Origin: Actinomycetota bacterium
GTDB taxonomy: Bacteria; Actinomycetota; Actinomycetes; Nanopelagicales; Nanopelagicaceae
Direction: 5' to 3'
Assembly (NCBI GenBank): GCA_009699165.1
Contig: WLOR01000017.1
Coordinates: 1 to 17,757, forward strand
Length of the DNA stretch: 17,757 nucleotides
A program made the position numbers and the translations under genes. Positions 7,066-15,729 of the stretch are shown here, in pieces (position 1 is the first letter of the stretch; every line of letters begins with the position of its first letter). A model generated the notes under the pieces. The model was not told the DNA's origin, made no database searches, and worked only from the letters and a program-made list of their open reading frames with translations.

Positions 7066-8673
7066 TTAGTTGAGAATCCACATCGTTGAGCACGCTGGAA
7101 CGACACGAACAATATGAGAGGCAGTGAAGTCACCACTACTGGTGATTATTGTCTGCCCTTCAACCTCAACTGCGTAATCTTGGCCAGAAAGATTCATATA
7201 AACAGTAATCGATCCCCTTCTAAAAGCTAGTAGACCCTCTCTCATCGCTCCATGCGATGGGGACTCTAGCCACGCAATCACTCCCGCCCCAGTTAAGTGT
7301 TGAGCTCGAAGCGCAAGGGCAGCGGTGTAGAGATTGAGAACGCTACTCGGATCAGATTTTTCGATTTCGACCGTGAAGGCGCTCCATGACTGTTGCATGG
7401 GAAGCCATGGCTTGCCTGTTGAAAAACCAAATGGCGGAACGTCTCCACTCCAAGGCAACGGTACTCGCGCACCATCGCGACCCTTAATCTCGCCATTAGA
7501 TCGAATAAATGAGGGATCTTGACGGTCAGAGTTCTCTAACTCACCATCTGGAAGTCCTAACTCTTGGCCTGCAAAGATATATGCAGATCCTGGGAGTGCA
7601 AAAACAAATAGTGCAAGGGCTCGTGATTGGTGATCACCGATTCGTGAAGCTACCCGTGGTGAATCATGGTTGCTCAAAGCCCATGTTGGCAGAGCATTTA
7701 CGGTTGCATTGAGTTCAATCGATCGACTTATTACATCGTAGAGAAATGCACTTTCAAAAGGGGCGGTTAATAGATCAAAGTTAAAAACTTGATGAAGCTC
7801 ATCACTTCGAACATAACGTGTAGCGTTAATTGGCGGATGAACCCAGGCTTCGGCTACAGCCATTACTTCACGATCACCGTAAGAGTCAAAGATTTTGCGC
7901 CAACGTCGATAGATTTCATGGACACCTTGGCGATCAAAGTACGGAACAGATTCCAGTAATGAGTTTCGCAGAGCGGTATCCATATCAACATCTAGGCGAA
8001 GCGCATTACTCAAACCTGTTGGATCTGGATGATCTTTCCCAATCTCTTCCTTTACTAATCCATGTGCAACATCTATTCGAAACCCATCGACACCAAGATC
8101 TAACCAGAAACGTAATGTTTCCTCGAAGTCAGCATTAACGTCGGCATTTTCCCAGTTCAAATCAGGCTGAGATGAGTCAAATAAGTGAAGGTAGTACTGG
8201 CCGTCTGCAACTTGAGTCCAGGATGGCCCACCGAAAAGGGAGATCCAATTATTAGGGGGTGTGCCATCTGCTTTAGCGTCATAGAAATGGAAGCGATTTC
8301 TTTCGGCAGAGCCAGGTTGTGATTGAAGAGCTGATTGAAACCACTCATGTTGATCCGAAAAATGATTTGGAACAATATCGGCAATAACTCTTAGGTTTAA
8401 ATCGTGCGCTCGTTTTATAAGCGCTTTAGCATCTGATAGGTCCCCAAATCGTGGATCAACGTCACGGGGGTTTGCCACATCGTAGCCACCATCTTTATTG
8501 GGAGATGTATAAAAGGGGCTTAGCCATATTGCATCGACACCTAGAGATTTGACGTACTCGAGGCGAGAAGTAATGCCTTGTAAGTCTCCTTCGCCATCGC
8601 CGTTACTATCGTAGAAAGAGCGAGGGTAAATCTGATAAATCACCGCTTCTTTCCACCAAGGCATCGATTTCAT
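7066..8673 (-). CDS. GH13 alpha-glucosidase (oligosaccharide hydrolase)
   Basis: This 535-aa cytoplasmic glycoside hydrolase has no signal peptide. It has the four GH13 regions in order: VIADIVPNH (near 100), GFRIDVAHG with the nucleophile D201, AVAEAWVHP with the acid/base E275, and LSNHDSPR with the stabiliser D337. The N-terminal WWKEAVIYQIYPRSF and DGDGEGDLQGI-type segment are typical of the alpha-glucosidase/oligo-1,6-glucosidase/trehalose-type subfamilies. A beta-sheet C-terminal domain follows. It hydrolyses terminal alpha-linked glucose from maltose-like oligosaccharides. Valine directly after the nucleophile is often seen with alpha-1,6 activity, so mixed linkage use is possible. A plausible promoter lies just upstream, and the TerC gene follows at 16 bases. 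There is no sugar transporter in the window. Confidence 0.9.
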   Translation of the reverse strand: MKSMPWWKEAVIYQIYPRSFYDSNGDGEGDLQGITSRLEYVKSLGVDAIWLSPFYTSPNKDGGYDVANPRDVDPRFGDLSDAKALIKRAHDLNLRVIADIVPNHFSDQHEWFQSALQSQPGSAERNRFHFYDAKADGTPPNNWISLFGGPSWTQVADGQYYLHLFDSSQPDLNWENADVNADFEETLRFWLDLGVDGFRIDVAHGLVKEEIGKDHPDPTGLSNALRLDVDMDTALRNSLLESVPYFDRQGVHEIYRRWRKIFDSYGDREVMAVAEAWVHPPINATRYVRSDELHQVFNFDLLTAPFESAFLYDVISRSIELNATVNALPTWALSNHDSPRVASRIGDHQSRALALFVFALPGSAYIFAGQELGLPDGELENSDRQDPSFIRSNGEIKGRDGARVPLPWSGDVPPFGFSTGKPWLPMQQSWSAFTVEIEKSDPSSVLNLYTAALALRAQHLTGAGVIAWLESPSHGAMREGLLAFRRGSITVYMNLSGQDYAVEVEGQTIITSSGDFTASHIVRVVPACSTMWILN

Positions 8674-8680
8674 AGGGATG

Positions 8681-8710
8681 AACCTAATTCATGCAAACCG
8701 AGGCGGACAA
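8681..8710 (-). promoter_or_regulatory. Predicted promoter of the alpha-glucosidase/terC operon
   Basis: On the minus strand TTGTCC (8710-8705) is followed after 18 bases by TAGGTT (8686-8681). That places the transcription start at, or one base before, the ATG at 8673, so the mRNA would have almost no leader. A small inverted repeat ATGAA/TTCAT (8678-8682 and 8688-8692) overlaps the -10 and could be a weak operator. Confidence 0.45.
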
Positions 8711-8758
8711 TGTAATAAACCTGAAAGCGGCTCGAGTAGGTTGCGCTTAGATAACGAT

Positions 8759-9136
8759 TTACTGGGAAATCTTTGCCTCTAATGCCTTCACTAATGCGTG
8801 CATATCTTGTGAAAGTGCATGGAGCTCCGTGAGCTCTTGGTGGGCAATGGAGCGCGCCTCCTTAGCTAACTCAAACTCGGCAAGAGAGGCGGCATGAGTC
8901 TCATTTATCGTATTTTCTACACTCTGAGATTGCACTTTTTGGCCCACCATGATTATTGAAAGTAGGACTAGTTGCAAGAATGTCTGAGCTACCCATGAAA
9001 CTATCACAATCGTATCTTTTGATTGTATTGCTTTTGGAAGTGAGATCAGTGCAATAAAAGCAAAGAGATAGGCACACCACATAGTTGCAACACCATTAGT
9101 GACCTTCTGTGCAATCCAGAAATTAATTTTTTTCAT
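8759..9136 (-). CDS. Small two-helix membrane protein with coiled-coil tail (125 aa)
   Basis: Two hydrophobic helices are clear: GVATMWCAYLFAFIALISL (about residues 14-33) and IVIVSWVAQTFLQLVLLSII (about 43-62), ending in MVGQKVQSQSVE. The remaining 55 residues are charged and heptad-like (ELTELHALSQDMHALVKALEAK), which suggests a cytoplasmic coiled coil. I recall close relatives in other Actinobacteria under 'hypothetical protein' or, by loose similarity, low-affinity iron permease-like names. I do not trust a transport role from so short a chain. It lies 25 bases after the secreted-protein gene and has a TANNNT box at -12 to -7 of its start. Confidence 0.75.
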   Translation of the reverse strand: MKKINFWIAQKVTNGVATMWCAYLFAFIALISLPKAIQSKDTIVIVSWVAQTFLQLVLLSIIMVGQKVQSQSVENTINETHAASLAEFELAKEARSIAHQELTELHALSQDMHALVKALEAKISQ

Positions 9137-9142
9137 GGATAA

Positions 9143-9148
9143 AGAGTA
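9143..9148 (-). promoter_or_regulatory. Possible -10 box, leaderless start of the 125-aa membrane protein
   Basis: On the minus strand TACTCT lies exactly at -12 to -7 of the ATG at 9136-9134. No Shine-Dalgarno precedes that ATG. A good -35 is not visible. Confidence 0.38.
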
Positions 9149-9161
9149 ACCAAGGAAGCAA

Positions 9162-9602
9162 CTATTTCGGTGGGCTTGGCCTTGACTTTATGGGTTTAGA
9201 TTTCTTGGTAGGAGTGGACTCACTTTTCAACGCTGGTCTATTAAAATCATTCGTTTGAGTGGGCTCTATTGGTTCAGGCCCCATCGCCAAAATTGCAGCA
9301 TCGCGCGTGGCTGTTGCAAGACGAATTGCACTCTTTTGCTGCGCCAGTGCTACTGATTTTGCATCGGCGCTTTTCGCAGTTCGCATGGCCTTCTTTGCTG
9401 CATTATTAGCGGTATTTATTGCTTCTATAAAACTTTTTGCAATCTCATTGCGCATTCTTTCTCGGTTTTTTACTTGAGAGTGAAACAAAACCATTGCACT
9501 CTTTTGCTGCGAATTTTGAGTAGAGTCAGCAGCCCTTGCTACGGGTGTTCCAAAAGCCAAGATTAAAGCCAGCATAAGCGCGGCAGAGCTTTTGAACTTC
9601 AT
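9162..9602 (-). CDS. Secreted Ala/Lys-rich protein of unknown function
   Basis: From ATG 9602 the protein is 146 aa and starts with a clean Sec signal peptide: basic MKFKSS, a hydrophobic ALMLALILAFG core, and a probable cleavage after PVARA. The mature part is helical and rich in Ala, Lys, Gln and Asn (FIEAINTANNAAKKAMRTAK), then has a Pro/Lys/Ser-rich tail ending KPIKSRPSPPK. No cysteine or catalytic motif is seen. The longer start at 9632 adds MHNNLRHSFT, which would bury the signal sequence. The 9602 start also has CATTCT at -12 to -7. It is divergent from the two-component system and shares a promoter region carrying GTGAAAG repeats, so it may be a target of that system. No family recognised. 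Confidence 0.68.
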   Translation of the reverse strand: MKFKSSAALMLALILAFGTPVARAADSTQNSQQKSAMVLFHSQVKNRERMRNEIAKSFIEAINTANNAAKKAMRTAKSADAKSVALAQQKSAIRLATATRDAAILAMGPEPIEPTQTNDFNRPALKSESTPTKKSKPIKSRPSPPK

Positions 9603-9603
9603 A

Positions 9604-9692
9604 GTGAAAGAATGCCTCAAATTGTTGTGCATTTTCTGTGAAAGCCGATGTTTTTACAGTTTTTTATTGGCAACTTCACGCTCACGTGAAAG
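9604..9692. promoter_or_regulatory. GTGAAAG repeat cluster between the secreted protein and the two-component system
   Basis: GTGAAAG occurs three times in the same orientation (9604-9610, 9638-9644, 9686-9692). An inverted CTTCAC (9674-9679) forms a TTCAC-N6-GTGAA arrangement with the last copy. All lie in the region between the start of the secreted-protein gene and that of the response regulator. OmpR-type regulators commonly bind repeated half-sites in their own promoters, so this is a candidate autoregulatory element. The 34 and 48 base spacings are not a helical-turn series, which weakens the case. Confidence 0.35.
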
Positions 9693-9701
9693 AGTGGGGC
9701 T

Positions 9702-10394
9702 ATGTCTGAGTTGATAATGATCGTTGATGATGAACCAGGCCTTCGAGCTTTACTGCGCGATACTTTAGGACTTGCTGGATTTGAGGTGGTGGAGGCCTTC
9801 GATGGGATGCACGCGCTAACGCTTTTGCGCACGAACAAGCCAGCGCTAATTGTTATCGATATCAATATGCCGCTCATGGACGGCTTTGAACTCGTTGAGA
9901 GGTTGCGAAATGCAAATGATTTAACCCCTGTACTCATGTTGACCGCCCGGGGCGATAAAAGCGATATTGCAAGGGGGCTGAAAATCGGTGCTGACGACTA
10001 TGTCATTAAACCTTTTGGTATTGAAGAGTTAATTCTTCGAATAAAAGCGATTTTGCGGAGATCTTATAAATCTCCAAGCATTCCTGCGATTCTAAGATGC
10101 GGGCCAATTGAGATAGATGATGATCAGCACGTTGTGAGTTTCAATGGAGACAGGGTTGAGCTTTCACCTACAGAGTATCGACTTCTACAGATTCTTGTCG
10201 AAAAGAAAGGAAGAGTCTTAACTAAAAAGTATCTCCTTGAAGAAGTCTGGGGCATTACCTTTGAATCAGAAAGTACCGTCACAGATACATATATTTCTTA
10301 TCTGCGCAAAAAATTCCATCGAGATGGCTTTGACGGGATAAAGACAATTCGCGGAGTTGGCTTTCAAATTCAAGAGCCAAAGCACTCTGAATGA
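9702..10394 (+). CDS. OmpR/PhoB-family response regulator
   Basis: This is a 230-aa two-domain regulator. The receiver domain (residues 4-115) has the acidic pocket D9-D10, phosphoacceptor D53 (IVIDINMP), switch residue T81 (LMLTARGD) and K103 in DDYVIKPFG. The C-terminal winged helix (about 130-225) shows LSPTEYRLLQIL, the recognition-helix region STVTDTYISYLRKKF and the wing IKTIRGVGFQI. All catalytic residues are present. It overlaps the histidine kinase gene by ATGA, so the two form one operon. Expected output is control of transcription, probably including its own divergent promoter region. The stimulus is unknown. Confidence 0.95.
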   Translation: MSELIMIVDDEPGLRALLRDTLGLAGFEVVEAFDGMHALTLLRTNKPALIVIDINMPLMDGFELVERLRNANDLTPVLMLTARGDKSDIARGLKIGADDYVIKPFGIEELILRIKAILRRSYKSPSIPAILRCGPIEIDDDQHVVSFNGDRVELSPTEYRLLQILVEKKGRVLTKKYLLEEVWGITFESESTVTDTYISYLRKKFHRDGFDGIKTIRGVGFQIQEPKHSE

Positions 10395-11542
10395 AAAGCA
10401 AGAATAAGCAGTTTCTTGCAACGATAATAGTGACTTCAGTTCTCTCTCTGATTATTGGTGGGTTTGCTATCTGGAGTACATATCAAAACGAGATTTCCTT
10501 AATTGATAGTGATTTAGAAACTATTGTTCTAGGAGTTCATAAGAGTCCTAATGACCCTATTTCGGCAGCGCTTTTAAGTGCTGAAGAAAATAGTTTTGAT
10601 GTCACGGTTGCATTTATCTCTGCTTCAGGAGAAATCGCTACGCTCAGAGATTCAAAAACAGCATCACTAGATAGTCCAAATCAATTACGGATTCGATATA
10701 TCCCGCTTGAAAATTCAGAGAGATTGATAATCGCTGAATCCATAGTAGATATTCAGAAGAGTCTTAAAGACAATATTTGGAGACTTCTGATATTTGTTCT
10801 GATCGCCAACTCCCTTGCCTCCTTTGCATCACTGCTTATTAACCGCTCAGGGGCTCTAGTCTTAGAGCGTGCTCATCGTGAAAAAATGCAGGAGTTTCTT
10901 GGTGATGCAGCCCATGAGCTTCGTACTCCGCTGACGGTGGTCAAGGGTTACACCGAACTCTTGAGAGATGGAAAATTGGGGGAGGATCGCCAGAAAGTGG
11001 CTTTCGAGCGCTTGAATAGTGAGATTGCGCGAATGCAAGCACTTATCAATGATCTTTTAGTTCTAGCCGAATTAGGAGAGAAGAAAAATCTCGAATATTC
11101 ACTATTAGATTTATCTAGCCTGATGAGGGAAAACGTCAGAGATTTCCAGGTATTGTCACCGAACCACCAAGTAAAACTAAATATTGAAGAGGATATAACT
11201 TTTAAAGGATCAAGAGAGCACCTCCAACGTATGCTTTCAAACGCTCTCACAAATATCAGGGTCCACACACCTGAAAACACTCCGGTGCGCGTGAGTTTAA
11301 TGAGCGGGAAATCAATCAAATTAATTATTGAAGATGGTGGTCCGGGACTACCAGGTCACTATTATGGGGAGAAAGTCAGGAGTTTAGAGCGATTTGACCG
11401 TTCTCGCTCCCGTGAAACAGGAGGAAGTGGTCTGGGTCTAAGCATAATAAGTGCTGTTGTTGCCCAACACGGTGGCACGCTTAGTTTAAGAAAGAGCGAA
11501 CTTGGCGGTTTGGCAATTGAAGTACAACTTCCACGCACTTAG
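10391..11542 (+). CDS. Membrane sensor histidine kinase
   Basis: This 383-aa kinase has two membrane helices (about residues 8-30 and 130-150) around an extracytoplasmic sensor region of roughly 100 residues with no recognisable domain. The HisKA domain carries the phosphoacceptor H175 in FLGDAAHELRTPLTVVKGY. The catalytic domain has an N-box (SNALTNIRVHT), G1 (IEDGGPGLPG), an F-box (FDRSRS) and G2 (GGSGLGLSI), so it should be active. The N-box reads NxLTNI in place of the usual NxLxNA, a mild variant. There is no obvious HAMP domain; the second helix runs almost directly into the dimerisation helix. The start overlaps the regulator's stop (ATGA). Confidence 0.94.
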   Translation: MKSKNKQFLATIIVTSVLSLIIGGFAIWSTYQNEISLIDSDLETIVLGVHKSPNDPISAALLSAEENSFDVTVAFISASGEIATLRDSKTASLDSPNQLRIRYIPLENSERLIIAESIVDIQKSLKDNIWRLLIFVLIANSLASFASLLINRSGALVLERAHREKMQEFLGDAAHELRTPLTVVKGYTELLRDGKLGEDRQKVAFERLNSEIARMQALINDLLVLAELGEKKNLEYSLLDLSSLMRENVRDFQVLSPNHQVKLNIEEDITFKGSREHLQRMLSNALTNIRVHTPENTPVRVSLMSGKSIKLIIEDGGPGLPGHYYGEKVRSLERFDRSRSRETGGSGLGLSIISAVVAQHGGTLSLRKSELGGLAIEVQLPRT

Positions 11543-11545
11543 AAT
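11517..11545 (+). promoter_or_regulatory. Predicted promoter upstream of the leader ORF and methyltransferase
   Basis: TTGAAG (11517-11522) is followed after 17 bases by TAGAAT (11540-11545), which is close to the sigma-70 consensus. It lies in the last codons of the histidine kinase gene. The -10 is at -12 to -7 of the ATG at 11552, so an RNA starting there would begin at that ATG. It is the best -35/-10 pair found in the window. Confidence 0.55.
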
Positions 11546-11551
11546 CACCGC

Positions 11552-11584
11552 ATGATAAAAACTCACTCGAAGTTATCTATATGA
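11552..11584 (+). CDS. Candidate 10-aa leader peptide coupled to the methyltransferase gene
   Basis: The open frame reads MIKTHSKLSI and then TGA. Its ATG is exactly where the promoter at 11517-11545 would start transcription, so it would be the 5' codon of a leaderless RNA. Its TGA overlaps the methyltransferase ATG as ATGA, the same coupling arrangement used by other gene pairs here. The methyltransferase start has no Shine-Dalgarno, so ribosomes terminating on the leader could deliver it. Too short for any family match and possibly chance. Confidence 0.35.
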   Translation: MIKTHSKLSI

Positions 11585-12774
11585 AGATTTCGCTCGAGTC
11601 TGCACTCGCAGATGCATGTAAACAAATTCTAGATGTAGACACATTGGTACGAGTGGTTCTCTCGGGCCGCCGCCGCAATATGGTGACAGAGTTCGAACGT
11701 ATCGATATTCGTCCCGTTCATATCAAGGGCGAGATTCTCCTGCAGATAGGTCATAGCGATGGGCGTGCAACTACTGTAAAAAACCTTGCACCACAATCTG
11801 ATGTAATTCAAAAGCTTCTGGAAAGCGGTTTTGCCAACATTTTGGTTGAGCAAGTAAGCGGCTCTATGTCGATACGCATCACAAAAAATGCAGATGCTCA
11901 GGTTCATTATGAGAAGAAAACATTAGAGCAGAACTTGACTCATGATAAGAAAAAGAGCCGTTTGCTAGATCCATCAGATCCTTTTTTACAAGAAGTGGGT
12001 ATTGCCGATCACAAAGGCGTTATCAAGCCCTCTAAACAGGATAAATATTTACAGGTTGAGGAGTTTTTAAGGCTACTTGTTCCAACGCTTAAAGCAGCGA
12101 TGGAAGCTGGGCAGATTCGCACACCCACAGAACTTGATCCGTTATTAATCGTTGACCTTGGATGTGGGCATGCTTACCTAACCTTTGCAGCACATCAGTA
12201 TTTGAAAGCCATAGGGATTCCAATTAAAGTAACCGGAATAGATGTGCGCACGGCATCTAGAGATCGAAATAATGAAATCGCACAAAGGCTTGGGATTACA
12301 GCAACTATTGATTTTCGAGCAGAAGAGATTGCAGCCACCACTACCCAGCAAGCAGATGTTGCTATCGCTCTTCACGCTTGTGATACTGCGACAGATGATG
12401 CGATTGCATGGGCAGTCAATGGTGGAGCAAAACTCTTATTAATCGCCCCATGTTGCCACCACGACATACAGAGTCAGATGATTGAGAGCCCAGAACCATG
12501 GGGTGCTCTCACAAAGTACGGATTAATGAAAGAGCGCCTCGGAGATCTATTGACAGATTCTCTTAGGGCCCAGATTCTGCGAATAGCTGGTTATAGAGTT
12601 GAGATCATCGAATTCATCGCAGGCGAACACACACCTCGCAACCTGATGATTCGCGCAGTAAAGACCGAAGCCTCGGCAGATTCACTTGATATTGCTCGTT
12701 ATCGCGAGCTTTGTAGTCAATGGAAAATCAAGCCGGTACTCGAAGATAAACTCCCAACTCTCTTCATCGGTTAG
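11581..12774 (+). CDS. Class I SAM-dependent methyltransferase (Methyltransf_32-like)
   Basis: This is a 397-aa protein. The Rossmann methyltransferase core lies in the second half: motif I IVDLGCGHAYLTFAAHQYL near residue 190 and the acidic end of strand 2 in VTGIDVRTASRDRN. DVAIALHACDTATDDAI follows, then LLIAPCCHHDIQSQM near 288. The combination GCGxAYLTFA, LHACDxATD and the PCCHH motif is typical of the Methyltransf_32/METTL25-like group, whose substrates are often RNA or unknown. The first 150 residues carry no domain I recognise and may bind the substrate. There is no Shine-Dalgarno before this ATG. It overlaps a candidate leader ORF by ATGA and is followed 9 bases later by argG, though argG may have its own promoter. 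Confidence 0.85.
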   Translation: MKISLESALADACKQILDVDTLVRVVLSGRRRNMVTEFERIDIRPVHIKGEILLQIGHSDGRATTVKNLAPQSDVIQKLLESGFANILVEQVSGSMSIRITKNADAQVHYEKKTLEQNLTHDKKKSRLLDPSDPFLQEVGIADHKGVIKPSKQDKYLQVEEFLRLLVPTLKAAMEAGQIRTPTELDPLLIVDLGCGHAYLTFAAHQYLKAIGIPIKVTGIDVRTASRDRNNEIAQRLGITATIDFRAEEIAATTTQQADVAIALHACDTATDDAIAWAVNGGAKLLLIAPCCHHDIQSQMIESPEPWGALTKYGLMKERLGDLLTDSLRAQILRIAGYRVEIIEFIAGEHTPRNLMIRAVKTEASADSLDIARYRELCSQWKIKPVLEDKLPTLFIG

Positions 12775-12777
12775 ACT
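12772..12777 (+). promoter_or_regulatory. Possible -10 box, leaderless start of argG
   Basis: TAGACT lies at -12 to -7 of the argG ATG at 12784 and overlaps the stop of the methyltransferase gene. The 15 bases through the ATG match the cystathionine lyase-like gene start at 13 positions. There is no Shine-Dalgarno and no good -35. Confidence 0.4.
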
Positions 12778-12780
12778 TAG

Positions 12781-14109
<1,329 letters not shown>

Positions 14110-14118
14110 GGGATGCGA

Positions 14119-14610
14119 ATGAGAAAGAACAAGAAGCTAGTGGTCGCAGCGTTAATCATGCTGTCCATTACAACACTAACTGCATGCGGAGGAAAAGATA
14201 AAGTGGAAGAAACAGCTGCCTCAGGACTACCAGCAGTCACCGCAAATGCAGGTGAAGCGCCAACAATTACAGCACCAAGCGGTACTCCGCCAACAACGTT
14301 AGAGACTAAAGACATAATCGTTGGCACGGGTGCTGAAGTACTTGCCAGCTCAACGTTAACGGTTCAATACACACTGATGACTTGGTCAAATGGCTCAATC
14401 GTTGAGTCATCATGGAGCAGTGGGCAACCAGCGACATTTCCGCTAGCCGGGGTAATTGCTGGTTGGCAACAAGGATTGCCTGGTGCCAAAGTTGGTGGTC
14501 GTCGCTTACTCGTTATTCCAGCAGATCTTGGCTATGGCCCAAATGGCTCTGGCCCTATTGGAGCAAATGAAACGCTCATTTTCGTAGTCGACATCATTGG
14601 AGTTTCATAA
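14119..14610 (+). CDS. FKBP-type peptidyl-prolyl cis-trans isomerase, predicted lipoprotein
   Basis: From ATG 14119 the product is 163 aa. A basic N-terminus (MRKNKK) and hydrophobic core lead to the lipobox LTAC, so the mature protein should be lipid-anchored on the outer face of the membrane. A Thr/Pro/Ala-rich linker follows, then an FKBP domain (about residues 68-163): LTVQYTLMTW, ATFPLAGVIAGWQQGLPGAKVGGRRLLVIPADLGYG and ETLIFVVDIIGV. I chose 14119 over the ATG at 14113 because the Shine-Dalgarno AAGGG (14108-14112) is 6 bases from it and would abut the other. It likely assists folding of exported proteins. Its stop overlaps the aquaporin start (TAATG), so the two genes are coupled. Confidence 0.9.
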   Translation: MRKNKKLVVAALIMLSITTLTACGGKDKVEETAASGLPAVTANAGEAPTITAPSGTPPTTLETKDIIVGTGAEVLASSTLTVQYTLMTWSNGSIVESSWSSGQPATFPLAGVIAGWQQGLPGAKVGGRRLLVIPADLGYGPNGSGPIGANETLIFVVDIIGVS

Positions 14611-15263
14611 TGAAGATTCGTACAGCGCTCGCAGAGTTTTTAGGTACCGCGCTATTGGCAATGGCAGTTGTTGGTTCAGGTGTGATGGCTACAAATTTGA
14701 CGAAAGATGTTGGTCTGCAGTTATTTATTGTAGCCTTTGCCACCTTTTTGATTTTGGCCCTTATTATTCAGATGTTTGCACCAATAAGCGGGGCACACTT
14801 TAATCCAGCAGTAACGCTTGTCACTTTTATTAACAAAGGTATTTCACTAGCAACAGCTATTCAATATGTGCTCGTTCAAGTTATTGGGGGATTCATCGGT
14901 GTAGTTCTTGCCAATGTGATGTTTAATCTTCCTGCCATCGGAGCTTCGACGCATTCAAAGACAAGTTCAAACCTGCTCTTAGGAGAAGTAATTGCAACTG
15001 CTGGATTGATTCTTGTGATCCAGATAGTGAGCAAGCAAAGTGATGGTCGTTATGTCCCTATCGCAGTTGCGGGTTGGATTGGCTCTGCATATTTCTTCAC
15101 CTCCTCGACAACTTTTGCTAACCCTGCCGTAACCTTTGCGCGAGCTTTCAGCGATACCTTTGCTGGAATCGAGATCAACTCGGTGCCAGGATTTGTTGCT
15201 GCTCAGTTAATCGGTGCAGTGATCGGTCTGGCAGTAGCCAAGGGATTAAGCAGTGAGCGCTAA
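14610..15263 (+). CDS. MIP-family aquaglyceroporin, arsenic-associated type
   Basis: This 217-aa channel has six membrane helices. The two pore half-helices carry NPA motifs at residues 65-67 (GAHFNPAVTL) and 171-173 (FANPAVTFARAFSDTFAG). In most aquaporins the second motif is NPAR, whose arginine forms the selectivity filter. Here valine takes that place, which widens the pore for larger neutral solutes. NPAV followed by a downstream arginine is what I recall for channels paired with arsenate reductase, such as Sinorhizobium AqpS, which let arsenite leave the cell. The arsenate reductase gene overlaps its end by 11 bases, which supports that role. It is coupled to the FKBP gene by TAATG. Glycerol or water transport remains possible. 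Confidence 0.88.
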   Translation: MKIRTALAEFLGTALLAMAVVGSGVMATNLTKDVGLQLFIVAFATFLILALIIQMFAPISGAHFNPAVTLVTFINKGISLATAIQYVLVQVIGGFIGVVLANVMFNLPAIGASTHSKTSSNLLLGEVIATAGLILVIQIVSKQSDGRYVPIAVAGWIGSAYFFTSSTTFANPAVTFARAFSDTFAGIEINSVPGFVAAQLIGAVIGLAVAKGLSSER

Positions 15264-15657
15264 GCCTTCAGTTTTATTTGTTTGTGTTCATAACGCCGGC
15301 CGCTCTCAGATGGCGGCTGGTTTTATGCAACATTTAAGTCAAGGACAAGTCGATGTTTTATCGGCGGGCTCTGCGCCAAAAGAGAGCATCAATCCAGTTG
15401 CCATCGAAGCGATGGCAGAGGTTGGAATTGATATCGCAAACAATCTGCCTAAGATTCTGACTCCAGAGGCAGTACAGGCCTCTGACGTGGTCATCACAAT
15501 GGGCTGCGGAGATGCATGCCCGTTTTATCCAGGCAAGCGTTATGAAGATTGGGTCTTAGAAGATCCCGCTGGTCAAGGGATTGAGCCTGTACGAGTGATT
15601 AGAGATGAAATTAAAGCTCGAGTTGAGGCATTGATAAGAGAGCTCCTTCACCCTTAA
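15253..15657 (+). CDS. arsC: Arsenate reductase, low-molecular-weight phosphatase fold (ArsC)
   Basis: This 134-aa protein has the CX5R catalytic loop C11-VHNAG-R17 in VLFVCVHNAGRSQMA, and the general-acid region with D105 in EDPAGQ. Two more cysteines, C86 and C90, lie in ITMGCGDACPFYPGKRY. This is the layout of the Actinobacteria/Staphylococcus-type ArsC, which reduces arsenate to arsenite using mycothiol/mycoredoxin or thioredoxin. Which reductant is used here is unknown. The start is GTG 15253, inside the aquaporin gene, because the conserved sequence begins immediately after it and no ATG fits. The product arsenite would leave through the co-encoded channel. No ArsR, ArsB or Acr3 gene is in the window. 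Confidence 0.92.
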   Translation: MSAKPSVLFVCVHNAGRSQMAAGFMQHLSQGQVDVLSAGSAPKESINPVAIEAMAEVGIDIANNLPKILTPEAVQASDVVITMGCGDACPFYPGKRYEDWVLEDPAGQGIEPVRVIRDEIKARVEALIRELLHP

Positions 15658-15729
15658 CCTGAGAATCTGTCGAGAGTGTTGTCGCTCACAATCGCGGTAG
15701 GAGATTTAGGTCAACAGTCGTACCTTTGC

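Noticed and set aside
8678..8692. ATGAA-CCTAA-TTCAT inverted repeat as a dedicated operator for the glucosidase
   Set aside because: Five-base arms in an A/T-rich stretch are weak evidence; mentioned with the promoter only.
15679..15692. TTGTCGCTCACAAT, which resembles half of the E. coli lac operator
   Set aside because: Only 4-base arms pair and the rest does not; there is no sugar gene nearby. Treated as chance.
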